Notes: generated from the sequence alone by a model not told the origin. A DNA stretch of 64,000 bases from Stutzerimonas stutzeri (GCA_002387205.1 DGLA01000016.1:314358-378357); one strand, 5' to 3'; shown: positions 1 to 9,286, counted from the stretch's first letter. Numbers and translations are program-made.

Positions 1-380
1 GACAGGTCCCTGGTGAGAGTCCTTAGGACACAAAAAGCCCCGGTGCGAACCGAGGCTTCAAATTTGGCTCCGCGACCTGGACTCGACTGTGCGGCAGAAC
101 GCGCTTCAGCGCGGCCCCGACGGGGTGAGCGAAGCGAATCACTTGGGACAGGTCCCTGGTGAGAGTCCTTAGGACACAAAAAAGCCCCGGTGTGAACCGA
201 GGCTTCAAATTTGGCTCCGCGACCTGGACTCGACTGCGCAGCAGAACGCGCTTCAGCGCGGCCCCGAAGGGGTGAGCGAAGCGAATCACCTGGGACAGGT
301 CCCTGGTGAGAGTCCATCGGGCACAAAAAAGCCCCGGTGCGAACCGAGGCTTAAAATTTGGCTCCGCGACCTGGACTCGA
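1..380 (-). repeat. 147-bp tandem repeats carrying the tRNA-Asn 3' end
   Basis: Three copies of one unit lie downstream of the minus-strand tRNA-Asn gene. Landmarks recur exactly every 147 bp: the last 22 nt of the tRNA (CCA end, 3' acceptor strand and part of the T arm) at 65-86, 212-233 and 359-380, and a GC hairpin followed on the minus strand by a T run at 37-56, 184-203 and 331-350. Between them lies a conserved segment with short palindromes. Copies differ by only a few bases. The layout resembles the E. coli tyrT locus, where repeats downstream of the tRNA also include its 3' end. The array continues past the window edge. Confidence 0.9.
324..350 (-). terminator. Intrinsic terminator after tRNA-Asn
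   Basis: Just downstream of the CCA end the minus strand has a hairpin with arms GCCTCGGT and ACCGGGGC (one wobble pair) around TCGC, followed by six T. Copies of the same hairpin recur at 184-203 and 37-56 in the repeat units, so read-through transcripts would meet it again. Confidence 0.75.
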
Positions 381-434
381 ACCAGGGACCCAATGATTAA
401 CAGTCATTTGCTCTACCGACTGAGCTATCGCGGA
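359..434 (-). tRNA. tRNA-Asn (GTT)
   Basis: The minus strand gives a 76-nt cloverleaf with acceptor TCCGCGA/TCGCGGA, anticodon GTT in the loop, a normal T arm and an encoded CCA end. Its 3' part seeds the repeats that follow. Confidence 0.95.
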
Positions 435-481
435 ACAGCGGTGCGTATCCTAATGATAACTAAGGGGAAGTCAACCCCTGG

Positions 482-1681
482 TCAGCAGAGTACCTGGACG
501 ATGGCGTCGGTAACGTGGTTCAGGTTCTTATGGTTCAGTGCTGCTGCGCAGATGCGTCCGGTACCGATGGCGTAAACGCCGAATTCGACACGCAGGCGCT
601 CTACCTGAGCTGGTGTGAGGCCCGAGTAGGAGAACATGCCGCGCTGCTTGGCAACGAAGCTGAAATCCTGCCTGGCGCCTTTTTCGGCCAGCTGGCGAAC
701 CATGGTCAGGCGCATGTCCTGAATGCGGGTGCGCATCTCGCCCAGCTCGGTTTCCCACATGGCACGCAGCTCCGGGCTGTTGAGCACGGCGGAGACCACA
801 GTGGCGCCATGGGTCGGTGGGTTGGAATAGTTTGTGCGGATCACTCGCTTGATCTGCGAAAGTACGCGCGCGGATTCGTCGCGGCTCTGCGTAACCATGG
901 ACAGGGCACCGACGCGCTCGCCATACAGTGAGAATGACTTGGAGAAAGAGCTGGAGACAAAGAAGCTCATGCCTGATTCGGCGAACAGGCGCACGGCCGC
1001 GGCGTCTTCTTCGATGTTATCGCCAAAGCCCTGATAGGCGATGTCGATGAACGGCACGTGATCGTTGGCGCGCAATATCTCAAGGATCTGCTTCCAGTCC
1101 TCCGGCTGCAGGTCCACACCGGTCGGGTTGTGGCAGCAGGCGTGCAGCACGACGATGGAGCGGGGCGGCAGGTTTTTCAGATCCTCGAGCATGCCGGCAC
1201 GGTCGATCCCGTGGCTGGTCGCGTCGTAATAGCTGTAGTTCTGCACCGGGAAGCCGGCGGACTCGAACAGGGCACGGTGGTTCTCCCAGCTCGGGTTGGT
1301 GATGGCGACGACCGCGTCGGGCAGCATGCGCTTGAGGAAGTCCGCGCCGATTTTCAGGGCGCCTGTGCCGCCCAGTGCCTGGGTAGTGACCACGCGGCCA
1401 TCAGCAACGAGTGCCGAGTCGCTGCCGAACAGCAAGCCCTGAACCGCCATGTCATAACTGGCGATGCCTTCGATGGGCAGATAGCCGCGCGGTGCGTTCA
1501 GCTCCAGGCGCGCCATCTCGGCTGCGGCCACGGCGCGCAGCAGGGGAATTCGACCTTCTTCGTTGTAGTAGACGCCCACCCCCAGGTTCACCTTGTTCAG
1601 CCGCGTGTCGGCATTGAAGGCTTCATTGAGGCCGAGGATCGGATCGCGCGGCGCCATTTCGACAGCGGAGAACAAACTCAT
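482..1681 (-). CDS. tyrB: Aromatic/aspartate aminotransferase
   Basis: This 399-residue class I PLP-dependent aminotransferase moves amino groups between aromatic amino acids (or aspartate) and 2-oxoglutarate, the last step of Tyr and Phe synthesis. The PLP-binding set is intact: CHNPTG with Asn185, FIDIAYQ with Asp213 and Tyr216, SSSFSKSFS with the Schiff-base Lys248, and GERVG with Arg256. The length matches the pseudomonad TyrB/AspC family. The ATG at 1681 is chosen because the protein then starts like the family (MSLFSAVEMAPRDPI); the frame is open far upstream by chance, antisense to uvrB. It is divergent from uvrB, as in other pseudomonads. Substrate preference cannot be read from sequence. 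Confidence 0.9.
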   Translation of the reverse strand: MSLFSAVEMAPRDPILGLNEAFNADTRLNKVNLGVGVYYNEEGRIPLLRAVAAAEMARLELNAPRGYLPIEGIASYDMAVQGLLFGSDSALVADGRVVTTQALGGTGALKIGADFLKRMLPDAVVAITNPSWENHRALFESAGFPVQNYSYYDATSHGIDRAGMLEDLKNLPPRSIVVLHACCHNPTGVDLQPEDWKQILEILRANDHVPFIDIAYQGFGDNIEEDAAAVRLFAESGMSFFVSSSFSKSFSLYGERVGALSMVTQSRDESARVLSQIKRVIRTNYSNPPTHGATVVSAVLNSPELRAMWETELGEMRTRIQDMRLTMVRQLAEKGARQDFSFVAKQRGMFSYSGLTPAQVERLRVEFGVYAIGTGRICAAALNHKNLNHVTDAIVQVLC

Positions 1682-2020
1682 GATGGGGAGGCTCGAAGAG
1701 AGGAGGTGACTGGATTGCATCACCCTCGCTTCGCGCTGAGGGCGGTGCGCAAACGGGGCAAGAGTATAGCGGCCCTGGCCCCCCGTCGCGATATGCTGAG
1801 CCGGTTTTTCTGTCGGAACCGGCCCGTTTTGACGCCAGGATAGCTTCACGTCGTCTGGTCGCTGCAACCCTGCACTTGATAATGCCGGGGTAGGCCGCAT
1901 TGAAAGGGGTTCTGCTGGGCGTTGCTCCATGCCGCAACAGCTCGATGCAGCTTTGAAAAGAGTGCCAGGGAGGCTCATCCGTTCGGCTTTCGGGTCGTCT
2001 CGCCATCTGAAGAGGTCGAT
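1682..2020. other. tyrB-uvrB divergent intergenic region
   Basis: This 339-bp spacer must hold the promoters of both divergent genes. A partial inverted repeat (GCCGGTTTTTCTGTCGGAACCGGC) lies near 1800-1823. I found no good LexA palindrome (CTGT-N8-ACAG), although uvrB belongs to the SOS response in many bacteria, and no credible small gene. Confidence 0.5.
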
Positions 2021-4036
2021 ATGTCGCAGTTCGAATTGGTCACGCGCTTCAAGCCTGCCGGAGACCAGCCTGAAGCCATCAGGCAGATGATCGAGGGCAT
2101 CGAGGCCGGTTTGTCGCACCAGACCCTGCTTGGTGTGACGGGGTCTGGCAAGACGTTCAGCATTGCCAACGTCATCGCCCATGTGCAGCGGCCAACGCTG
2201 GTGCTGGCGCCCAACAAGACCCTGGCTGCGCAGCTGTACGGGGAATTCAAGGCCTTCTTTCCGAACAATGCGGTGGAGTATTTCGTTTCCTATTACGACT
2301 ACTACCAGCCGGAAGCCTACGTGCCGTCGTCCGACACCTTCATCGAGAAGGACGCCTCGATCAACGACCACATCGAGCAGATGCGGCTGTCGGCCACCAA
2401 GGCGCTGCTGGAACGGCCGGACGCGATCATCGTCACGACCGTCTCCTGCATCTATGGCCTGGGTGATCCGCAGTCGTACCTGAAAATGGTGTTGCACGTT
2501 GACCGCGGCGATCGCCTCGACCAGCGGGAGCTGCTGCGGCGGCTCACCGGCCTGCAGTACACCCGCAACGACATGGATTTCGCGCGCGCAACCTTCCGCG
2601 TGCGCGGCGATGTGATCGACATCTTTCCGGCGGAGTCCGATCTGGAAGCGGTGCGCATCGAGCTGTTCGACGACGAGGTCGAAAGCCTGTCGGCCTTCGA
2701 TCCGCTGACCGGTGAGGTGATTCGCAAGCTGCCGCGCTTCACCTTCTACCCCAAGAGCCACTATGTGACGCCACGCGACACCCTGCTGGAGGCCATCGAG
2801 AAGATAAAGATCGAGCTCAAGGATCGTCTGGACTACCTGCGTTCCAATAACAAGCTGGTGGAGGCGCAGCGGCTCGAGCAGAGAACCCGGTTCGACTTGG
2901 AGATGATCATGGAGCTGGGCTACTGCAACGGCATCGAAAACTACTCGCGCTACCTCTCGGGGCGCGCGTCCGGTGAGGCGCCGCCAACGCTGTACGACTA
3001 TCTGCCGGCCGATGCGCTGCTGGTGATCGACGAATCCCACGTCAGCGTGCCGCAGGTAGGCGCCATGTACAAAGGCGACCGCTCGCGCAAGGAGACGCTG
3101 GTCGAATATGGTTTCCGCCTGCCCTCGGCGCTGGACAACCGTCCCATGCGTTTCGACGAGTGGGAGGCGGTCAGCCCGCAGACCATCTTCGTCTCGGCGA
3201 CGCCGGGGCCCTATGAGGCCGAGCACGCTGGGCGAGTCATCGAGCAGGTGGTGCGGCCTACTGGGCTGGTCGACCCGCAGATCGAGGTGCGGCCGGCGCT
3301 GACCCAGGTCGATGACCTGCTCTCGGAAATCACCAAGTCGGTGGCCAAGGAGGAGCGGGTATTGGTCACGACGCTGACCAAGCGGATGGCCGAGGATCTG
3401 ACCGACTACCTCGGCGACCACGGCGTGCGGGTGCGTTACCTCCATTCGGACATCGACACCGTCGAGCGGGTCGAGATCATCCGCGACCTGCGCCTGGGTG
3501 TATTCGATGTATTGGTGGGCATCAACCTGCTGCGCGAGGGCCTGGACATGCCGGAAGTGTCGCTGGTGGCGATCCTCGATGCGGACAAGGAAGGCTTCCT
3601 GCGCTCGGAGCGCTCGCTGATCCAGACCATCGGCCGCGCGGCGCGCAACCTCAATGGCCGCGCCATTCTCTACGCGGACAACATGACCGGCTCCATGGAG
3701 CGCGCCATCGGCGAGACCGAACGCAGGCGCAACAAGCAGATCGCCTTCAACGAGGCCAACGGTATCGTGCCGCAGGGCGTGTTCAAGGATGTGAAGGATA
3801 TTCTCGAAGGCGCCACGGTGCCGGGTTCGCGCAGCAAGAAACGTCGCGGCGAGGCGAAGGCAGCGGAGGAGTCCGCGCGCTACGAGAACGAGCTGCGCTC
3901 GCCGAGTGAAATCACCAAGCGGATCCGCCAGCTGGAAGAAAAGATGCTCGCCTATGCGCGTGATCTTGAGTTCGAGGCGGCCGCGCAGACGCGTGACGAG
4001 ATCCACAAGCTGCGTGAGCGTTTGCTGCAGGTTTAG
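2021..4036 (+). CDS. uvrB: UvrABC system protein B
   Basis: UvrB is the damage-verification helicase of nucleotide excision repair: it is loaded by UvrA and recruits UvrC. The 671-residue product has Walker A GVTGSGKT near residue 40, the DNA-clamping beta-hairpin YYDYYQPEAYVP near 91-102, the DESH box near 337, the SATPGP motif near 392, helicase motif GINLLREGLDMPE near 500 and a C-terminal UVR coiled coil (about 634-671) that contacts UvrC. The ATG at 2021 gives the usual length and N-terminus (MSQFELVTRFKPAGDQPEAI); an upstream in-frame extension lacks family similarity. Nothing in the protein looks damaged. Confidence 0.97.
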   Translation: MSQFELVTRFKPAGDQPEAIRQMIEGIEAGLSHQTLLGVTGSGKTFSIANVIAHVQRPTLVLAPNKTLAAQLYGEFKAFFPNNAVEYFVSYYDYYQPEAYVPSSDTFIEKDASINDHIEQMRLSATKALLERPDAIIVTTVSCIYGLGDPQSYLKMVLHVDRGDRLDQRELLRRLTGLQYTRNDMDFARATFRVRGDVIDIFPAESDLEAVRIELFDDEVESLSAFDPLTGEVIRKLPRFTFYPKSHYVTPRDTLLEAIEKIKIELKDRLDYLRSNNKLVEAQRLEQRTRFDLEMIMELGYCNGIENYSRYLSGRASGEAPPTLYDYLPADALLVIDESHVSVPQVGAMYKGDRSRKETLVEYGFRLPSALDNRPMRFDEWEAVSPQTIFVSATPGPYEAEHAGRVIEQVVRPTGLVDPQIEVRPALTQVDDLLSEITKSVAKEERVLVTTLTKRMAEDLTDYLGDHGVRVRYLHSDIDTVERVEIIRDLRLGVFDVLVGINLLREGLDMPEVSLVAILDADKEGFLRSERSLIQTIGRAARNLNGRAILYADNMTGSMERAIGETERRRNKQIAFNEANGIVPQGVFKDVKDILEGATVPGSRSKKRRGEAKAAEESARYENELRSPSEITKRIRQLEEKMLAYARDLEFEAAAQTRDEIHKLRERLLQV

Positions 4037-4138
4037 CAGGCCGTTGAAAACCAAGACGAGGCAGGCAAGACGAGGCGCGGCGCGGCGACAAGTGTAGCAA
4101 CAGCTGAAAGCTGGCCGCATAGCGAGCGCCGCTGTGTC

Positions 4139-5692
4139 TCAGTGGCCTCCCGCGCCTGCTTGCACGTTCTGTGGTAGCTGCCGGGTGAGCAGCACCGCCA
4201 CCATGCTGACTGCCAGGGCGATGCCCACGAAATGGAAGGCATCGTTGTAGGCCATGATCATCGCCTGCTGATGAGTGATCTCACTCAGGCGGCCCAGTGC
4301 AGCCTGCTCGCTGCCCAGTTGCTGAATCAGCACGGCCAGGCGCTCGGCTACCGCTGGATTGGCTGGTACCACGGACTCGCGCAGATAATCGAAATAGACC
4401 TTGCCCCGGCTGTCGAGCAACGTGGCGAGCAGGGCGATGCCGATGGCGCCACCCAGATTGCGCAGGATATTGAACAGGCTCGAGGCGGAGCCGGCGTCCT
4501 GCGGCTGGATATAGGCGGTGGCGATCAGCGAGATGGTGACCATGATCATAGGCTGGCCAAGCGCTCGGATGATCTGGATCGGGTGGAACTGGTCCCCGGC
4601 AAAGTCCGGGTTGAGTGCGCCGGAGGCAAAACTGGATAGCCCGAACAGGGCGAAGCCGGCGGCGCAAAGCAGCTTCGGCGGGATGATTTTCATCAGCTTG
4701 GGCACCAGCGGGATCAGGAACAGCTGCGGAATGCCCATCCACATGATGACCTGGCCAATCTGCAATGCGTTGTAGTTCTGGATCTGCGCCAGATACAGCG
4801 GCAGCAGGTAGATCGATCCATAGAGCCCAAGACCCATGCCCAGGCTGGCGATGCTGGTCAAACCGAAGTTGCGTTCGCGCAGGATGCCCAGGTTGATCAG
4901 CGGGTTCGGGCGCGACAGCTGAAGGATCACGAAAAGAACCAGGCTGACCGCCGCCACTGAGCCGAGCTGCACGATGAGGGTGGATTCCAGCCAGTCCTTC
5001 CGATGGCCTTCCTCGAGAAAGACCTGCAGGCAGCCGAGCCCCATCGCCAGCGTGACGATTCCGGCATAGTCGGTGCTCTTCAGCAGTTCCCAGTGCGGTG
5101 GCTTTTTCTCCAGGCCATAGAGCAGGCCGGCGATCATCAGCAGGCCGGGCGGAATGTTGATGTAGAAGATGTATTCCCAGCCCCAGCCTTCGGTCAGCCA
5201 GCCGCCCAGCGTCGGCCCGATCGAAGGTGCAAAGGTCGCCGTGATGGCGAACAGCGCCATGCCCTTGGCGCGGTGATGGTCCGGCAGCTTGATCAGCGTC
5301 AGGGTGAAGGCCAGCGGAATCAGCGCGCCGCCAGTAAAGCCCTGCATGGCGCGAAAGACGATCATGCTCTCCAGGCTCCAGGCGAAGGAACAGAGCAGGG
5401 AGGAGATCAGAAAACCGATCGACACCCAGACCGCCAGCCGGCGTGCCGAAAGCAACTGCACCAGCCACGCGGTCAGCGGAATCATGATGATTTCCGCGAC
5501 CAGATAGGAGGTGGAAATCCAGGACCCTTCCTCCAGCGTGGCGGACAACGCGCCCTGGATGTCCTTGAGCGACGAGTTGGTGATCTGGATATCCAGCACC
5601 GCCATGAAGGCGCCGAGCATGGCGCTCATTACCGCTATCCAGTCGCGCCGGCTGGGTTCGCCAACCGGTCGGATCAGCGCATCAGCGGCCAC
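4139..5692 (-). CDS. emrB: DHA2-family multidrug efflux permease (EmrB-like)
   Basis: This 517-residue, roughly 14-segment major facilitator of the EmrB/QacA (DHA2) type would export drugs using the proton gradient. Family marks include the N-terminal AVLDIQITN..SLKDIQGAL segment, the R-x-x-x-G helix-4 region (VFRAMQGFTGGALIPLAF) and the helix-5 motif GPTLGGWLTEGWGWEYIF. Translation probably starts at a GTG that overlaps the 3' end of the adaptor gene by 11 bp, so the two are co-translated. With the HlyD-type partner and an outer-membrane channel encoded elsewhere it would form a tripartite pump. No TolC-type gene is adjacent. The substrate is unknown. Confidence 0.88.
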   Translation of the reverse strand: MAADALIRPVGEPSRRDWIAVMSAMLGAFMAVLDIQITNSSLKDIQGALSATLEEGSWISTSYLVAEIIMIPLTAWLVQLLSARRLAVWVSIGFLISSLLCSFAWSLESMIVFRAMQGFTGGALIPLAFTLTLIKLPDHHRAKGMALFAITATFAPSIGPTLGGWLTEGWGWEYIFYINIPPGLLMIAGLLYGLEKKPPHWELLKSTDYAGIVTLAMGLGCLQVFLEEGHRKDWLESTLIVQLGSVAAVSLVLFVILQLSRPNPLINLGILRERNFGLTSIASLGMGLGLYGSIYLLPLYLAQIQNYNALQIGQVIMWMGIPQLFLIPLVPKLMKIIPPKLLCAAGFALFGLSSFASGALNPDFAGDQFHPIQIIRALGQPMIMVTISLIATAYIQPQDAGSASSLFNILRNLGGAIGIALLATLLDSRGKVYFDYLRESVVPANPAVAERLAVLIQQLGSEQAALGRLSEITHQQAMIMAYNDAFHFVGIALAVSMVAVLLTRQLPQNVQAGAGGH

Positions 5693-6716
5693 GAAGGTCG
5701 ATCTTCACATCGACCGACATGCCGGGGTGGATGCGGCCTTTCAGTGGGTTGTCACTGGCGAAGGTCAGCTTGACCGGTATGCGCTGTACCACCTTGGTGA
5801 AGTTGCCGGTGGCATTGTCCGGCGGCAGCAGGCTGAACTGGGCGCCGGAGGCCGGGAACAGACTCTGGACGCGGGCCTCGATGGGCGTGTCGGGGTAGGT
5901 GTCGAAGGTCAGTTCGGCCGTCTGCCCTTCCTGCATGCGGCCGATCTGGGTTTCCTTGAAATTGGCCTGGACCCAGATTTCCTCATCCGGAACGATCGAC
6001 ATCAGGTAGGCACCGACCGGTACATATTGACCGTTGCGCGCGGAGCGCTGACCGACAACGCCGCTGATGGGCGAACGGATCTCCGTGCGAGAGAGGTTCA
6101 GTTCAGCATGTTCGATTTCGGCCTTGGCGCTGTCGATCTGGGCTTGCAGACGTTTCACATCAGCCTTCAGAGCATCGATCTGCTGACGCTGGGCGGTGAG
6201 GTCCGCTTCGGCTTTCTGCCGCTGTGAGCGCGCCACCCTGGCATCCGCGGACAGGGTGGTGACGCGCTCTTCGGAGACGAAGCCGGGCTTGCGCAGGGCC
6301 TCCACGCGGGACAGGTCAACCTGGCTGCGCTCGAGATTCGCCTGCGCCGCGCTGACGGATGCCTGGCTGGAGGCGATGAGGCTGGCTTGTTGCGCCAGGC
6401 GGCTGCGCGCCTGGGCCAGTTCGGCCTCGCGGATGGCGAGGTTGGCCCTTGCCTGATCGAGAGCGAGACGGAAGTCGCCCGGCTCCAGGGTGACTAGCAG
6501 GTCCCCGGGCTTCACATGCTGGTTGTCCTGCACATGGACCATGTCGATGCGTGCGGCGAGCTGGCTGGATACACGGGTGATTTCGCCCTGCACGTAGGCG
6601 TTGTCGGTGTGCTCGTAGTGACGGCTCACGAAGTACCACCGGGCAAAGAAGGCGGCTGCGATGAGCAGCACCAGGGCGATGAATACGAACAGGCGGCGTT
6701 TCAGCGTGGCGGACAT
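5682..6716 (-). CDS. emrA: HlyD-family periplasmic adaptor (EmrA-like)
   Basis: This 344-residue membrane-fusion protein has one N-terminal membrane anchor (about residues 8-27), the HTDNAYVQGEI..V lipoyl-like start, a long alpha-helical coiled-coil hairpin rich in Ala, Gln and Arg (about 80-200), and the second half-motif RSPISGVVGQRSARNGQYVPVG. It bridges the inner-membrane permease encoded just downstream to an outer-membrane channel. It is first in a two-gene operon and divergent from a LysR regulator. The ATG at 6716 precedes the membrane anchor directly. Confidence 0.9.
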   Translation of the reverse strand: MSATLKRRLFVFIALVLLIAAAFFARWYFVSRHYEHTDNAYVQGEITRVSSQLAARIDMVHVQDNQHVKPGDLLVTLEPGDFRLALDQARANLAIREAELAQARSRLAQQASLIASSQASVSAAQANLERSQVDLSRVEALRKPGFVSEERVTTLSADARVARSQRQKAEADLTAQRQQIDALKADVKRLQAQIDSAKAEIEHAELNLSRTEIRSPISGVVGQRSARNGQYVPVGAYLMSIVPDEEIWVQANFKETQIGRMQEGQTAELTFDTYPDTPIEARVQSLFPASGAQFSLLPPDNATGNFTKVVQRIPVKLTFASDNPLKGRIHPGMSVDVKIDLRGR

Positions 6717-6820
6717 GTCGTCGCTCGGGACCGGTTAAATAGCCGGCCAATGTAGCAGCGTTCCGGTTTAGTAATAAGACGTTACAATCGCTATAGTTTG
6801 TTGCGCATAAGGAACAGTAC

Positions 6821-7750
6821 ATGGGGCTTGATGACGCGCTGATCTTTACCCGGGTCGTGGAATGCCAAAGCTTCACCCAGGCGGCATCGAGCCTCGGCAT
6901 GCAGAAATCCACGGTCAGCCGGCGTATCGTCCAGCTCGAAGAGCGGCTCGGTGTACGCCTGATCCACCGCACCACGCGTCGGCTGCGGTTGACCGAAGTG
7001 GGTCAGGCCTATTACGAGCGATGCCGTCAGATCATGCTCGATTTTGCGGAGGCCGAGCAGGCCGTCATGCAATTGCAGCAGGCGCCGGCGGGGCTGCTGC
7101 GGATTACTGCCCCTATCGAGTTCGGCCAATGGATTCTCGGTCGGGTACTGGGGGACTTCATGCGCCTGTTCCCCGACATCAACGCCGAAGTTGAGCTGGC
7201 GTCCAGACTGGTCGACCCCGTGGAAGAGGGTGTTGATATCGCCATTTCGGTCGGGCAGCCGCAGGATTCCACGCTGGTTGCCCGCAAGCTGTTCGAAGCG
7301 CGGCGGCGACTCTGCGCAAGCCCTGCGTACCTGGCGCAACATGGTATGCCGGTGACGGTTGATGATCTTGCGGGCCACCGTGCGATCATCCTATCCCGCG
7401 ACCCGGTTCGTTACTGGCCGATCCTGGAGCGGAACATCAGCTGCCGCCGGGTATTGACCTGCAACAACATTACCTTTGCCCGCGAAGCGGCATTGGCAGG
7501 CGCTGGAGTTGCCGCGCTGCCGACGATGATTACCGACCTGGAAATCAGTGACGGTCTTCTGGTCGAGCTTCTTCCGGACGTCGATCTGCCAACCGGGGAG
7601 GTCTATGCCGTGTATCCGTCTCGGCGTTTCCAAGCGATGAAAGTCAAAGCCTTTCTCGACTTCTTGGTGCAGTCATTACCTGTTGCCGATGGCCGCCTTG
7701 TGGAGCCGGTGGAGGCGCGCCTGCTAACATCGCGCCTTTACACGCGCTAG
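6821..7750 (+). CDS. LysR-family transcriptional regulator
   Basis: This 309-residue regulator has an N-terminal winged helix-turn-helix (about residues 1-60; QAASSLGMQKSTVSRRIVQLEERLGVRLIHRTTRR) and a LysR substrate-binding domain. The text resembles the subgroup around AaeR/DmlR-type regulators. It is divergent from the efflux genes with a 104-bp gap, the arrangement typical of a LysR protein controlling its neighbour; regulation of the pump is inferred from position only. The shared gap is AT-richer than its surroundings and suits overlapping promoters. The effector is unknown. Confidence 0.9.
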   Translation: MGLDDALIFTRVVECQSFTQAASSLGMQKSTVSRRIVQLEERLGVRLIHRTTRRLRLTEVGQAYYERCRQIMLDFAEAEQAVMQLQQAPAGLLRITAPIEFGQWILGRVLGDFMRLFPDINAEVELASRLVDPVEEGVDIAISVGQPQDSTLVARKLFEARRRLCASPAYLAQHGMPVTVDDLAGHRAIILSRDPVRYWPILERNISCRRVLTCNNITFAREAALAGAGVAALPTMITDLEISDGLLVELLPDVDLPTGEVYAVYPSRRFQAMKVKAFLDFLVQSLPVADGRLVEPVEARLLTSRLYTR

Positions 7751-7804
7751 CCCAGCCGACTGCGCCAGCAGCCGTGTGTTCCTGTGCATTGATTCGAGAC
7801 CATC

Positions 7805-9286
7805 ATGACCACCGTTCGCACCCGCATCGCACCATCTCCCACCGGCGACCCGCACGTCGGCACTGCCTATATCGCGCTGTTCAACCTCTGCTTTGCGCGC
7901 CAGCACGGCGGCCAATTCATCCTGCGCATCGAGGACACCGACCAGCTGCGCTCTACGCGCGAGTCGGAACAACAGATCTATGACGCGTTGCGCTGGCTGG
8001 GCATCGAGTGGGACGAGGGTCCGGATGTGGGTGGTCCGCATGGTCCGTATCGGCAGAGCGAACGTGGCGAGATCTACAAGAAGTATTCCGACGAGCTCGT
8101 CACCAAGGGTCATGCATTCCCGTGCTTCTGTTCTGCTGAGCGCCTGGATCAGGTGCGTGCCGAGCAGATGGCCAACAAGGAAACCCCGCGCTACGACGGG
8201 CATTGCATGCACATCGCCGCCGACACCGCGCAGCAGCGCATCGCGGCGGGTGAGTCCCACGTGATCCGCATGAAGGTGCCTACTGAGGGCGTGTGTCAGG
8301 TGCAGGACATGCTGCGCGGTACGGTCGAGATCGGCTGGGATCGCATGGACATGCAGGTGCTGATGAAGGCTGATGGCCTGCCGACGTATTTCCTGGCGAA
8401 CGTCGTCGACGACCACCTGATGGGCATCACCCATGTACTGCGCGGTGAGGAGTGGCTGCCGTCGGCGCCGAAACTGATCAAGCTGTACGAATACTTCGGC
8501 TGGGAGCAGCCGCAGCTCTGCTATATGCCGCTGCTGCGCAATCCCGACAAGAGCAAGCTGTCCAAGCGCAAGAATCCGACCTCGGTGACCTTCTACGAGC
8601 GCATGGGCTTCATGCCCGAGGCAATGCTCAACTATCTGGGCCGCATGGGCTGGTCGATGCCGGACGAGCGGGAGAAATTCACCCTGGCGGAAATGATCGA
8701 ACACTTCGACATCAGCCGCGTGTCGCTGGGGGGGCCGATCTTCGATGTCGAGAAGCTGTCCTGGCTCAATGGCCAGTGGTTGCGCGAGCTGTCGGTCGAG
8801 CAGTTCGCCGAGCAGGTGCAGAAGTGGGCGTTCAACCCCGAATACATGATGAAGATCGCGCCCCACGTGCAACAGCGGGTAGAGACTTTCAGCCAGATCG
8901 CGCCCCTGGCCGGCTTCTTTTTCTCCGGTGCACTGAATCTTGACCCGGTGCTGTTCGAGCACAAAAAGCTCGACGCCACTCAGGTGCGCCAGGTGCTGCA
9001 GCTGACCCTATGGAAGCTCGAAGCCTTGCGGCAGTGGGACAAGGAGCGCATCACCGACAGTATCCAGGCCGTCGCGGCTCATCTGGAATTGAAACTGCGC
9101 GACGTCATGCCCCTAATGTTCGCCTCGATCACCGGCCAGGCCAGTTCGGTGTCGGTACTCGACGCGATGGAGATCATCGGTCCTGACCTGACCCGCTTCC
9201 GTCTGCGGCAGGCGTTGGAGCTGCTGGGTGGCGCGTCGAAGAAGGAAGTAAAGGAGTGGGAAAAGCTGTACGCAGCGATGATCTGA
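7805..9286 (+). CDS. gltX: Glutamyl-tRNA synthetase
   Basis: GltX charges tRNA-Glu. The 493-residue class I synthetase shows the HIGH-type signature PSPTGDPHVGTAYIALFN at the N-terminus, the zinc-region Cys residues in AFPCFCSAERL, and the KMSKS-type loop KLSKRK at residues 251-256. Length matches pseudomonad GltX. The gene sits immediately upstream of two tRNA-Glu copies, its own substrates. No discriminating-type anomaly is visible; a second GluRS-like paralogue elsewhere cannot be excluded. Confidence 0.97.
   Translation: MTTVRTRIAPSPTGDPHVGTAYIALFNLCFARQHGGQFILRIEDTDQLRSTRESEQQIYDALRWLGIEWDEGPDVGGPHGPYRQSERGEIYKKYSDELVTKGHAFPCFCSAERLDQVRAEQMANKETPRYDGHCMHIAADTAQQRIAAGESHVIRMKVPTEGVCQVQDMLRGTVEIGWDRMDMQVLMKADGLPTYFLANVVDDHLMGITHVLRGEEWLPSAPKLIKLYEYFGWEQPQLCYMPLLRNPDKSKLSKRKNPTSVTFYERMGFMPEAMLNYLGRMGWSMPDEREKFTLAEMIEHFDISRVSLGGPIFDVEKLSWLNGQWLRELSVEQFAEQVQKWAFNPEYMMKIAPHVQQRVETFSQIAPLAGFFFSGALNLDPVLFEHKKLDATQVRQVLQLTLWKLEALRQWDKERITDSIQAVAAHLELKLRDVMPLMFASITGQASSVSVLDAMEIIGPDLTRFRLRQALELLGGASKKEVKEWEKLYAAMI

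Noticed and set aside
1..380. CRISPR array
   Set aside because: The repeats are 147 bp and nearly identical along their full length, with no short repeat/unique spacer structure.
1..434. Genomic island or prophage attachment site at tRNA-Asn
   Set aside because: tRNA genes are common integration sites and the 3' end is repeated, but no integrase, phage gene or foreign-looking region is in the window, and the regular 147-bp period fits tandem duplication better.
1682..2020. LexA box upstream of uvrB, and likewise upstream of dinB (10871-11148)
   Set aside because: No CTGT-N8-ACAG palindrome with acceptable matches was found in either region.
1682..4120. Minus-strand frame open upstream of the aminotransferase, antisense to all of uvrB
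   Set aside because: It is a shadow of high-GC codon use in uvrB; the protein text is low-complexity His/Arg/Leu without motifs, and the aminotransferase starts at 1681.
4037..4138. Repeat element after uvrB (segment beginning AGGCCGTTGAAAA)
   Set aside because: It looks like a dispersed pseudomonad intergenic motif, but no second copy is present in this window to support it.
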